Positions 8,857 to 15,585 of a stretch of 24,728 bases of DNA are shown piece by piece. Position 1 is the first letter of the stretch, and each line of letters opens with the position of its first letter. The DNA is from Deinococcus ruber (GTDB lineage Bacteria > Deinococcota > Deinococci > Deinococcales > Deinococcaceae). The notes beneath the pieces were generated by a model. It was not told where the DNA came from, searched no databases, and saw only the letters and a list, made by a program, of their open reading frames with translations. Both the position numbers and the translations under genes were made by a program. The stretch is taken from assembly GCF_014648095.1 (NCBI RefSeq), contig NZ_BMQL01000066.1:1-24728 (forward strand), written 5' to 3'.

Positions 8857-9312
8857 TTACACCCCGAATTCTGCCGGGTCCAGGCTCACTGCCCGCGCTG
8901 CGTCGCGTACCTGTACCTTCTCAGTTTCGTCAAAGTTGCCGTCGGCACCGCCAATAATCATGCCGAGCTGAATGACGGCGCGGGCCTGATCGGGTTTGCT
9001 CCGCAGCTTTCCGATGGCCTGAATCGCCTCGATGCGTCCGAAGTCGTAATCCTGACTGAGCTTGTCGCAGTACTTGTCGAAGCGCGTTTTCAGATCGTTC
9101 GGCTGAAACACCTTCAGGCTGTCGTTGCTGGCGATAAAGCCCGCCACCTTGCGGCGTTCCTCGGGGCTGATGGTGCCGTCGGCCGCAGCGATGAGCGCAC
9201 ACATGCTCATGGTGGCTTCTGCGAAGTCGGCGCTCTTGAAGCGTGAGACCTGGTCGGAAAGCTGCGACGAGACGTTGTTCAGACCGTTTCTGAGGTTGTC
9301 GAGAAAGCCCAT
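8857..9312 (-). CDS. terB: TerB family protein
   Basis: This encodes a 151-aa, mostly helical protein of the TerB family, the usual length. It begins MGFLDNLRNGLNNVSSQLSD and contains the acidic TerB helices CALIAAADGTISPEERRKV and IIGGADGNFDETEKVQVRDA, whose Asp/Glu pairs (ADG...EE, ADG...DETE) are the family's metal-binding type motif. TerB works with TerC at the membrane in tellurite/oxidative stress resistance and phage inhibition systems. GGAGG lies 7 nt before the ATG. It is the last gene of the minus-strand ter block, 130 nt after the ATP-grasp gene, and may also have its own promoter in that gap. Confidence 0.93.
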   Translation of the reverse strand: MGFLDNLRNGLNNVSSQLSDQVSRFKSADFAEATMSMCALIAAADGTISPEERRKVAGFIASNDSLKVFQPNDLKTRFDKYCDKLSQDYDFGRIEAIQAIGKLRSKPDQARAVIQLGMIIGGADGNFDETEKVQVRDAARAVSLDPAEFGV

Positions 9313-9442
9313 GATGATTCCTCCTGAGATGGATGAATGGTGTTCGGAATGCCGAAGGGTATGCTAGCGCGGGCCACCGTTCCTGGGCAGGGCGGCTGTG
9401 GCCTGAGCATGAAGCCTGAGACGATAAGAAAAATTGGAGGGT

Positions 9443-10528
9443 TCAGGCCAGCGCGTCTTCCTCATCCAGCAGCTCTGGCCCGTCTTCCAGCGTGGCCGCC
9501 GCCTGAAGCACCTGCGCCTGCTTGACCTCATTGACGTGCAGATCGGTGCGGGGCTTTGGTGCGTCCTGCGCCCGCAGTAGCCCCAGACTCAGCGCCGCCG
9601 CCAGCCCCGCGAAATCGGTGCCTGCCGCCATGCTGTAGCGCAGGCCCCCCGAGGCGCGGGCATTGATCTCCAGCATGTTGGGCTGCCTGTGGGCGTCGTC
9701 TTTGGTCTGAAAGTTGAAGATGCCGCTCAACTGGTACGCACGGGTCAGGCGGCGGGCCGCTTCCAGCAGATCGGGTCGGTCTTCGATGTACTGAGGGCCG
9801 CCGTCTGGCAGTTTGCGCCGCACCACCGCTGCCGCCAGTTCGCCGCGCCACGCCACGCAGTCGACCGAGCGTTCCGCGCCCTCCAGCGTGTGCATCAGCA
9901 GCATGGTCGGGAACGTCTCTTCCAGCCCGAACATCCGCCGCGCTTCCTCCAGGCTCATCTGGTACAGCTCGCCGCGCAGAAAACTCTTCAGGCTGCGGCC
10001 CTCGGTGAGCACCCGGAAGCCTGCCGCATAGATGCCGCGTGCGGGCTTGATGCACAGCCGCGTGCTGCCGGGCACGAAACTGGGATGTGAGCGCAGCCGC
10101 TCGATGCCCGCCTCGAAGCTGGCGGCGTCGTGAAAGGTCGTCCAGGCGGGAATCGGCAGGATGTCGGCGTCCCAGCCGCTCAGAAACTCGTTTTTGCGGT
10201 CGAGCAGCCGCAGTGTGGGTGCGTCGGCGACCACGATCACCCGCGTTCCCAGCGCCTCGAATTCGGCGCGGCGTTCGGCCACGCGCCCGGCTTCCTTGCC
10301 CACCAGAAAGACCTCCGGGCGTTCGCGGCGCACCGTGCCCAGCAGCCAGTCCACATACGGCGCTCCCAGCAACCCACGGGGTTCGGTCAGCGCTCTGTCT
10401 GCCGCGCCGAGCATGGCGCTGGTGGGGTCGCTGTGGCTGGCGAGGGTGGCGAACTGACCCGAAAGCCGGAGCTGCTCAAGCTGGGCGCTCGTGACCGAAA
10501 AATTCTTGTTGAAGTAGATGGTTGGCAT
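9443..10528 (-). CDS. ATP-grasp domain protein of the ter cluster
   Basis: This encodes a 361-aa ATP-grasp enzyme. Residues ~1-110 form the pre-ATP-grasp part (MPTIYFNKNFSVTS..., VFLVGKEAGRVAERR). The nucleotide-binding lysine region LCIKPARGIYAAGF (158-171, K161) and the metal-binding end NMLEINARASGGLRYSM (284-300; E287, N289) are both present, so it should be active. ATP-grasp enzymes join a carboxylate to an amine or thiol; the substrates here are unknown. Predicted ATP-grasp ligases are known companions of TerD genes in proposed biosynthetic modules. The ATG at 10528 has only a weak GAGAG upstream. It follows the unknown 251-aa gene by 51 nt, suggesting cotranscription. Confidence 0.88.
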   Translation of the reverse strand: MPTIYFNKNFSVTSAQLEQLRLSGQFATLASHSDPTSAMLGAADRALTEPRGLLGAPYVDWLLGTVRRERPEVFLVGKEAGRVAERRAEFEALGTRVIVVADAPTLRLLDRKNEFLSGWDADILPIPAWTTFHDAASFEAGIERLRSHPSFVPGSTRLCIKPARGIYAAGFRVLTEGRSLKSFLRGELYQMSLEEARRMFGLEETFPTMLLMHTLEGAERSVDCVAWRGELAAAVVRRKLPDGGPQYIEDRPDLLEAARRLTRAYQLSGIFNFQTKDDAHRQPNMLEINARASGGLRYSMAAGTDFAGLAAALSLGLLRAQDAPKPRTDLHVNEVKQAQVLQAAATLEDGPELLDEEDALA

Positions 10529-10579
10529 GCAGGCTCTCGCGGGGTGGGCAAAGAGGGCGGGGGAGGAGTGACAGGAATC

Positions 10580-11335
10580 TCAGAACGATCTGCCCACGTC
10601 TTTGCCGAAGCGGCGGGCGGCCCGCAGCAGCTCGGTATCCAGCCGGGCTTCGTGCTGGGCGGCGGCGCTGCGAAAGCGGCTGAGTTCACCGACGCCCAGC
10701 CGGGCCAGCACCGTGAAGCTTCCTAGCACTTCCTCGATGCGGGCGCGGCGCTGCGTCAGCCCCTCGACTAGACCGGCTAGAAACTCGGCGTGCAGGGCGT
10801 TACTGGCTTTCAGGCGGCGTTCCGGGCGGGCCAGCAGCCACGCGGCCTGCAACGTGAGCTGCCGCACCGCCTCGGCTACCGGGCGGGTATCCTGGGCCAC
10901 CTGCTCGCTGCCTAGCGCCTGCCCCGCCTGTATCAGATGCACTTCCTCCAGTTCGGGGTCGGCAGCGGTTTCGCGCCAGCCTGCCGCCCGCGACGCCACC
11001 AGCGCGGGCAGCGACAGACGTTCCAGCACGCGGCGGCGCTCGCTCAGGCTCAGGTCTTCCACCTCGATCAGCCGGTTCAGGGCGTCGTCCTGGGCGTCGG
11101 TGCCCAGCGCCGCCAGCCAGCCGAGCGCGGGCCGCCAGCCCTCCAGATCATCCGGATTCTGCGAGTGCGGCAGGCCCGCTTCCAGGTCGTCGAGGTACAG
11201 GCCATGCGTGCTCAGCAGCCGCGTCAGTGCACCTCTGGCCGCCACACGTTCACCGCCCGCCGCACCCCGGAACAGATTCAGGACGCCACGGGCGCGGTTC
11301 AGGATGGCAGGATCAGGAAAAGCCGGGTCAGACAC
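10580..11335 (-). CDS. Unknown helical protein of the ter cluster (DUF2786-like N terminus)
   Basis: This encodes a 251-aa protein. I recognise no certain family. Predicted to be almost wholly helical and Leu/Ala/Arg-rich, with no signal peptide or membrane segment. Residues ~10-55 (ILNRARGVLNLFRG, then RLLSTHGLYLDDLEAGLP) resemble the short DUF2786 helix pair, a weak match by eye. The middle has helical blocks around LSLSERRRVLERLSLPALVA and AVRQLTLQAAWLLARPERR; the C terminus is basic (RAARRFGKDVGRSF). The GTG start at 11335 is the first usable codon after a 22-bp inverted repeat; its ribosome site is weak. Its position between terC and the ATP-grasp gene suggests a role in the same pathway. 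Confidence 0.75.
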   Translation of the reverse strand: MSDPAFPDPAILNRARGVLNLFRGAAGGERVAARGALTRLLSTHGLYLDDLEAGLPHSQNPDDLEGWRPALGWLAALGTDAQDDALNRLIEVEDLSLSERRRVLERLSLPALVASRAAGWRETAADPELEEVHLIQAGQALGSEQVAQDTRPVAEAVRQLTLQAAWLLARPERRLKASNALHAEFLAGLVEGLTQRRARIEEVLGSFTVLARLGVGELSRFRSAAAQHEARLDTELLRAARRFGKDVGRSF

Positions 11336-11347
11336 GCCGCTCAGTTT

Positions 11348-11400
11348 AAAGCGGAAGTGGGAAGCGGAGGCTCACTGTCTCCACTTCCCACTTCCGCTTT
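11348..11400. repeat. Near-perfect 22-bp inverted repeat between terC and the unknown gene
   Basis: The arms 11348-11369 and 11379-11400 are complementary except one C-A mismatch, with a 9-nt loop. The core is GCGGAAGTGGGAAG. It would form a very stable hairpin in the ter mRNA just after the terC stop. On the minus strand only CTTTAAAC follows, so it is not a classical terminator; it may protect the terC message end or attenuate downstream genes. Confidence 0.85.
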
Positions 11401-11405
11401 CAGGC

Positions 11406-12464
11406 TCAGTTCTGCTGTTGCAGCGTTTCTCGGCGGTTGGCCCGCATCGAAGTCCAGATCGCCAGGGCGATGAAGCCCGCGCCGATCAGACCCGTGACCA
11501 CTTCGGGAATGTGCACGTTGTCGCTCATCGACAGCATCATGATGACGGCCAGTGCGCCGATGCCGTAGTGTGCGCCGTGTTCCAGATAGCGGTAGGTATC
11601 GAGCGTGCCGCTGCGAACCAGCGAAACGGTGATCGAGCGCACGAAGATCGCGCCGATGGTCAGGCCCGCCGCGATGATCACGATGTCTTTGGTGAGCGCG
11701 AAGGCCCCGATCACGCCGTCGAGCGAGAAGCTGGCGTCCAGCACTTCCAGATACAGGAAGCTGGCGAGGCCCGCCGCGCCCGCCCGCATGGCGATGTCGT
11801 TGGGATCGAACAGATTGCCCAGGGCGTCGACGAGCAGATAGACGATGATGCCCACCACACCCGCGATCAGGGCGGTGTACTGCATGTCGGGGGCCACCAG
11901 ATAATGCACCGCCAGCAGCAGCAGCACGCCAGTAATCACGACCTGAATGGTGTCGAGCTTGCCCACGCGGGCCAGTTTCTCTTCGAGCCAGCCGAACCAG
12001 TGCTCGTCCTTCTCGGGGTCGATCAGGTACTTCAGGAAGACCAGCAGCAGGAACGCACTGCCGAAGGCATTGATCGGAACCCGCGCTTCTTCCAGGTGCT
12101 TGCTGTAGGTTTCCGGGCTGCCGAACGCCTCGCGGATGACCTCGAAGAAGCCCAGCCCGGCAGTGATCGCGACGATGACGATGGGGAAGATGAAGCGCAT
12201 GCCGAACACCGCGATGATGATGCCCCAGGTCAGGAAGCGGCGCTGCCACTTGGGGTCCATGTTTCGCAGTACGCCCGCATTGACCACCGCATTATCGAAA
12301 CTGAGTGACAGTTCCAGAATGCCCAGCAGCACCGCGATAATCAGTGCCGACCCCGCTGCCGAGAGCGAGTGGCCGTTTCTGAAATACCCGTCTGTGACGG
12401 CAACGAGCAGGGCGAAGACCGTGACGCCCAGGGCAAATCCAAAGTTCTTGACGAAATTCTGCAT
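11406..12464 (-). CDS. terC: TerC family integral membrane protein (DUF475 type)
   Basis: This encodes a 352-aa polytopic membrane protein with about nine hydrophobic helices. Acidic residues inside helices mark the family: LLGILELSLSFDNAVVNAGV near residue 45-65 and ASFSLDGVIGAFALT near 228-245. A soluble loop (YLIDPEKDEHWFGWLEEKLA) separates the two halves. TerC/DUF475 proteins are thought to handle metal ions, such as manganese for exported enzymes, and form the membrane hub of Ter complexes. The ATG at 12464 is chosen over an upstream in-frame start because GGAG lies 7 nt before it and the protein then begins with the first helix. It is the fifth-from-last gene of the block. Confidence 0.92.
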   Translation of the reverse strand: MQNFVKNFGFALGVTVFALLVAVTDGYFRNGHSLSAAGSALIIAVLLGILELSLSFDNAVVNAGVLRNMDPKWQRRFLTWGIIIAVFGMRFIFPIVIVAITAGLGFFEVIREAFGSPETYSKHLEEARVPINAFGSAFLLLVFLKYLIDPEKDEHWFGWLEEKLARVGKLDTIQVVITGVLLLLAVHYLVAPDMQYTALIAGVVGIIVYLLVDALGNLFDPNDIAMRAGAAGLASFLYLEVLDASFSLDGVIGAFALTKDIVIIAAGLTIGAIFVRSITVSLVRSGTLDTYRYLEHGAHYGIGALAVIMMLSMSDNVHIPEVVTGLIGAGFIALAIWTSMRANRRETLQQQN

Positions 12465-12530
12465 GACAACTCCAAAGAAAGGGGCGGATAGAGGACTACA
12501 CATTCTGGTTAAATCGGGATGAGAGGGCGG

Positions 12531-12568
12531 ACCAAACAAAGAGGCTGACAGCGCCGTGCCGCCAGCCT
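12531..12568 (-). terminator. Possible terminator between the second TerD-family gene and terC
   Basis: On the minus strand AGGCTG (12568-12563) pairs with CAGCCT (12547-12542) over a GC-rich 15-nt interior, followed by CTTTGTTTGG. The stem is short and the T-tract broken, so it may be partial or not a terminator. Confidence 0.35.
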
Positions 12569-12579
12569 GGATGCCGTCT

Positions 12580-13155
12580 TCAGATCATGATGCCGTAGCT
12601 GTTGCACAGGGCTTTGAGGCCGCCCGCATAGCCCTGTCCCACCGCCCGGAACTTCCACTCTGCGCCGTTGCGGTAGACCTCGGCAAAGATCACGGCGGTT
12701 TCGGTCGAGAAATCTTCGCCCAGATCGAAGCGCACCACCTCTGCGCCGCTGTCCTCGTTCACTACCCGGATAAAGGCGTTGCGGACCTGCCCGAAGTTCT
12801 GCCGCCGCACTTCGGCGTCGTGGATGGTCACGGTCACGGCGATCTTGTCCACGTCGGCAGCGATCTTGGACAGGTCGATCTTGATCTGCTCGTCGTCGCC
12901 GTCGCCCGCTCCGGTGCGGTTGTCGCCGGTATGCGTGACCGAACCGTCGTTGCTGACGAGCTGGTTATAGAAGATGAAGTCGGCGTCGCTGCGAACGCGC
13001 CCGGAGGTGTTCAGCAGAAACGCGCTGGCGTCGAGGTCGAAGTCCTGACCGTCGGTGCTACGGGCGTCCCAGCCCAGGCCGACGACCAGCCGCTTGAGAT
13101 TGGGGTCCTGCTTGCTCAGAGAGAGGTTGCCGCCTTTTTGCAGAGTCAGTGCCAT
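12580..13155 (-). CDS. TerD family protein (TerD/TerE type)
   Basis: This encodes a 191-aa canonical single-domain TerD protein. It begins [20 protein letters not shown], then [20 protein letters not shown], the family hallmark, and carries the complete calcium-binding segment [17 protein letters not shown] (near residues 95-112). It ends with the conserved [18 protein letters not shown]. TerD-family proteins are cytoplasmic calcium-binding beta-sandwich proteins linked to tellurite, oxidative and phage stress. GGAGG is 8 nt upstream of the ATG. It resembles the terD at the start of the block most closely, suggesting duplication. Confidence 0.95.
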   Translation of the reverse strand: MALTLQKGGNLSLSKQDPNLKRLVVGLGWDARSTDGQDFDLDASAFLLNTSGRVRSDADFIFYNQLVSNDGSVTHTGDNRTGAGDGDDEQIKIDLSKIAADVDKIAVTVTIHDAEVRRQNFGQVRNAFIRVVNEDSGAEVVRFDLGEDFSTETAVIFAEVYRNGAEWKFRAVGQGYAGGLKALCNSYGIMI

Positions 13156-13280
13156 AGGTATTCCTCCTGAAAGAGAACGCTGAACAAAAGGGAAGTCGAG
13201 CTTGGGCAGAAGATAAGCTGCGCTGGCCCAACGGCAGAATACGTGCAGAGCGGGCAGAAGGTTGCCATCTGCCCGTCATC

Positions 13281-13865
13281 TCAGAGCAGGCGGCGGATGT
13301 CGGGCAGCATGTCCTGAAAGGTGCGCCCGCTGCTGGGCAGCCCCAGCGCCTGCATATTCCAGCCGCCAGCGTCCCGGTATACCCGCGCCATCACCTGTCC
13401 GGTGTGTGAGCCGCCCGACGAGAGGTTGAAACGGGCGATTTCTGCGCCGCCCGCGTCATTGATCAGGCGGCAGTAGGCGTTCTCCACCTTGCTGAAATCC
13501 TGCCCGCTGAAACTGTTGACCGTGAATACCACCGTCTGCACAGCCCGCGCCAGCCGCGAGAGGTTCACGCGAATCTGCTCGTCGTCGCCCTCACCTGCGC
13601 CGGTGCGGTTGTCGCCGGTATGCACCACGCTGCCGTCTTTGCTCTGAAGCTGGCGAAACCATACGTTATCGAGCAGTTGACCGTTCGAGTCGAAGATCAG
13701 AGCGCTGGCATCGAGGTCGATGCTCTCGCCGCCGCCCAGCAACTTTCCCAGAAACCCTTTGGGCTTGGCAACGTCCCAGCCCAGCCCCATGGTGACGTTG
13801 CTGAGCGAGGTTCCGGCGGTTTTTTCCAGACTGATGGTTTGATTTTTTTCAAGACTAATGGGCAT
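13281..13865 (-). CDS. TerD family protein (TerZ/TerX-like)
   Basis: This encodes a 194-aa TerD-family protein. It starts MPISLEKNQTISLEKTAG, has GLGWDVAKPKGFLGKLLGGG (an insertion after GLGWD not seen in the other two single-domain copies), DLDASALIFDSNG, and an intact calcium motif [17 protein letters not shown]. The C terminus (GWNMQALGLPSSGRTFQDML) differs from the usual [11 protein letters not shown] ending, which is typical of the TerZ/TerX branch. AGGAG lies 6 nt before the ATG. The gap of 125 nt to the next gene contains a hairpin without a U-tract (13251-13258 with 13268-13275). Confidence 0.93.
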   Translation of the reverse strand: MPISLEKNQTISLEKTAGTSLSNVTMGLGWDVAKPKGFLGKLLGGGESIDLDASALIFDSNGQLLDNVWFRQLQSKDGSVVHTGDNRTGAGEGDDEQIRVNLSRLARAVQTVVFTVNSFSGQDFSKVENAYCRLINDAGGAEIARFNLSSGGSHTGQVMARVYRDAGGWNMQALGLPSSGRTFQDMLPDIRRLL

Positions 13866-14006
13866 GGGGTACTCCTTGTGAGGTGCTACTGGTGGCGTGT
13901 GGCCGGTAACGTATCGAAGCGGCCCGGCGAGCTGAAGACAACTGTGTGGCTTGGCTGGTTCCTCAAGTTACAGTCCCACAGGCTACAGGGCACACGCCGT
14001 CAGCTC

Positions 14007-15290
14007 CTAACGCAGCCCCGCCCGCCTGCTGTCTGCGTCCCAGGTATCCAGCTCGTTCACCAGCAGCTCAAACAGTTCGGCGTCCGACAGGCGAATCGGG
14101 CTCTGTACCTTGAAGAAGTCGGCGTTGTCCACCATTCGGCCCGGCAGGTCGTCGAGCTTCTCCAGAAACTCGAAGTCCACCCGCCCCGCCTCGATGCCCA
14201 TGAACTTCCAGAACAGCGGCTCACGCGACGCGTCCCGGATCTCGCGCTCGGCGGCGTTGCGGTTGCTGGTGGCTCCGTCGGTAATGAACAGGATCAGCAC
14301 CGGGTCGCGGCTTTTCTCTTTGCGGCTGTCCTCGCGCAGCATCTTCATGATCGGCGCGTAGTGGGTGCCGCCCTCGAACTGAAAACGCAGTCCTGGCACA
14401 AAACCCATCACATTGTCGAGCGAGACCTGCCCGGCCCGGTGTGGCTGAATGCCGAACAGATACACGTCTACCTGTCCGTCGTCGTCGAGGCGGGCGGCCA
14501 GTGCCAGAGCGCGGCGCACCAGTTCATCCACTGCGCCGCTGCGAAACTCCAGCGTCATCGAGGCGCTGATGTCGAGCACCAGTTTGACGCGGTAACGGGC
14601 CTCGCTCAGCCCGCGCTTTTCGAGGCTCACGGCAGCCTGCTTGATGAGGTTGACCATGCCGGGCGTGCTCTCGGCCTTCTTCAGCAGCACTTCCTGACGC
14701 TGCTTGACCAGCGATACGGGCGCGGCGGCTGGCTGAGTCGGCGCGGCAGCGGGGGGCGGTGCCGCGCTGCCAGCATCGTCGCTGGCCTCTCCGCCAAAGT
14801 ATTCCAGCAGCGATTTCAGGCCGCCGTCAAAGCCCTGGCCCACCGCCTGCAAACGCCACTCGCCGCTATGCCGGTACAGTTCCAGCAGCATCAGTGCCTT
14901 CTCGCCCTTCAGCCCCGCGCCGCTCAGCGGGTAGCGCGTCAGGTCGCTGCCCCCGGCGCTCAGCGTCACCGCGCCGCCCTGCATGGCGCTCAGCGGCTGG
15001 CTGTCGCTGGTCGCCACGAACATCAGGCGTTCGATGCTCGCGGGCAGCGCGTCCAGATTCACCGCGAAGCTGCGGCTCTGCCCGTCGCCGCTCAGCCGAA
15101 GTTCGCCCGCCGGACTCTGCGGCTGATTGAAGAACACGAAATAACGGTCATCTTTGAGCTGGCGGTCGGCGTCCAGCCCGAAGACACTCAGATCGGCGTC
15201 GGGGTGGCGCACCTCCACATGCACTGTCAACTGGTGCTGCGGCGTAACGTCCGAGAGCTTGAGTTTCTGTCCTGAGATGAGATCGGGCAT
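14007..15290 (-). CDS. TerD-like domain fused to vWA domain (TerF-like)
   Basis: This encodes a 427-aa protein. Residues 1-~166 are a divergent TerD domain: it keeps DLSVFGLDADRQLKDDRYF and the EWRLQAVGQGFDGGLKSL end but the calcium motif is replaced by LSGDGQSRSFAVNL. A Pro/Ala-rich linker (~170-192) leads to a von Willebrand factor A domain (~230-420) with a complete MIDAS: D240-x-S242-x-S244, T309 (FEGGTHY) and D338 (FITDGATS). vWA domains bind protein partners through a magnesium ion, and TerF/TerY-type proteins are standard members of Ter systems, probably acting as scaffolds. GGAGG is 6 nt upstream of the ATG. The preceding intergenic gap holds heptad repeats and an AT-rich stretch. Confidence 0.93.
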   Translation of the reverse strand: MPDLISGQKLKLSDVTPQHQLTVHVEVRHPDADLSVFGLDADRQLKDDRYFVFFNQPQSPAGELRLSGDGQSRSFAVNLDALPASIERLMFVATSDSQPLSAMQGGAVTLSAGGSDLTRYPLSGAGLKGEKALMLLELYRHSGEWRLQAVGQGFDGGLKSLLEYFGGEASDDAGSAAPPPAAAPTQPAAAPVSLVKQRQEVLLKKAESTPGMVNLIKQAAVSLEKRGLSEARYRVKLVLDISASMTLEFRSGAVDELVRRALALAARLDDDGQVDVYLFGIQPHRAGQVSLDNVMGFVPGLRFQFEGGTHYAPIMKMLREDSRKEKSRDPVLILFITDGATSNRNAAEREIRDASREPLFWKFMGIEAGRVDFEFLEKLDDLPGRMVDNADFFKVQSPIRLSDAELFELLVNELDTWDADSRRAGLR

Positions 15291-15308
15291 GTAACCTCCT
15301 GTAAGGAC

Positions 15309-15362
15309 GTGATGGGTGATGGGACATCCGTGATGAGTGATGGGTGATGTGTGATGGGAAAC
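15309..15362 (+). repeat. Heptad repeat array ending in GAAAC
   Basis: Seven consecutive 7-nt units occupy 15309-15357: GTGATGG, GTGATGG, GACATCC (diverged), GTGATGA, GTGATGG, GTGATGT, GTGATGG, followed by GAAAC (15358-15362). The 49-nt length and GAAAC end equal those of the right arm of the element at 8798-8851. It lies in the gap upstream of the TerD-vWA gene, starting 18 nt before that gene's ATG, so it is in its 5' leader or promoter. Confidence 0.85.
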
Positions 15363-15559
15363 TGGAAGGTTTGCTTGATAAAAACCTCTTTTGAAGAAGC
15401 ATTTTGTAAATTATTACTTATCAACCATCACTCATAGATTACCGCATAGTTATAGTGTTTAATAAGACGGCCTTCTGGTAAAGCGGTCATACGTAATGAG
15501 AGGCCGGGAGGCTCATTTGACAGCAACTTCTCTTAAAGAGAAATCCTGCAAGTAACGCC
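15363..15559. other. AT-rich intergenic segment between heptad arrays
   Basis: About 15363-15480 is markedly AT-rich (for example ATTTTGTAAATTATTACTTA) compared with its GC-rich surroundings, and I see no coding frame in it. It contains a perfect palindrome TTCTCTT-A-AAGAGAA (15528-15542) and an AATGAG/CTCATT inverted repeat (15495-15517 area). It could hold the promoter of the TerD-vWA gene on the minus strand, but I could not find a convincing -35/-10 pair. It may be the body of an element bordered by the heptad arrays. Confidence 0.5.
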
Positions 15560-15580
15560 TCATCACGCATCCCTCATCAC
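15560..15580 (-). repeat. Short heptad array, inverted relative to 15309-15362
   Basis: Three 7-nt units on the minus strand, GTGATGA, GGGATGC, GTGATGA, end 6 nt from the stop codon of the TerA-like gene. No GAAAC end is present. With the array at 15309-15362 it brackets the AT-rich segment in inverted orientation. Confidence 0.7.
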
Positions 15581-15585
15581 ACGCT

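Noticed and set aside
10602..12308. Plus-strand open frame of 568 codons opposite the unknown ter gene and terC
   Set aside because: Ser/Arg and His/Asp-rich shadow composition; terC on the other strand is clear.
13251..13275. Terminator between the two middle TerD-family genes
   Set aside because: Good 8-bp stem (CGGGCAGA/TCTGCCCG) but no U-tract on either strand.
13894..13998. Inverted repeat GGCGTGTG/CACACGCC in the gap before the TerD-vWA stop
   Set aside because: Arms are only 8 bp and 89 nt apart; likely chance in GC-rich DNA.
13620..15275. Plus-strand open frame of 551 codons opposite the TerD-family and TerD-vWA genes
   Set aside because: Antisense shadow; it crosses two real genes and their intergenic gap.
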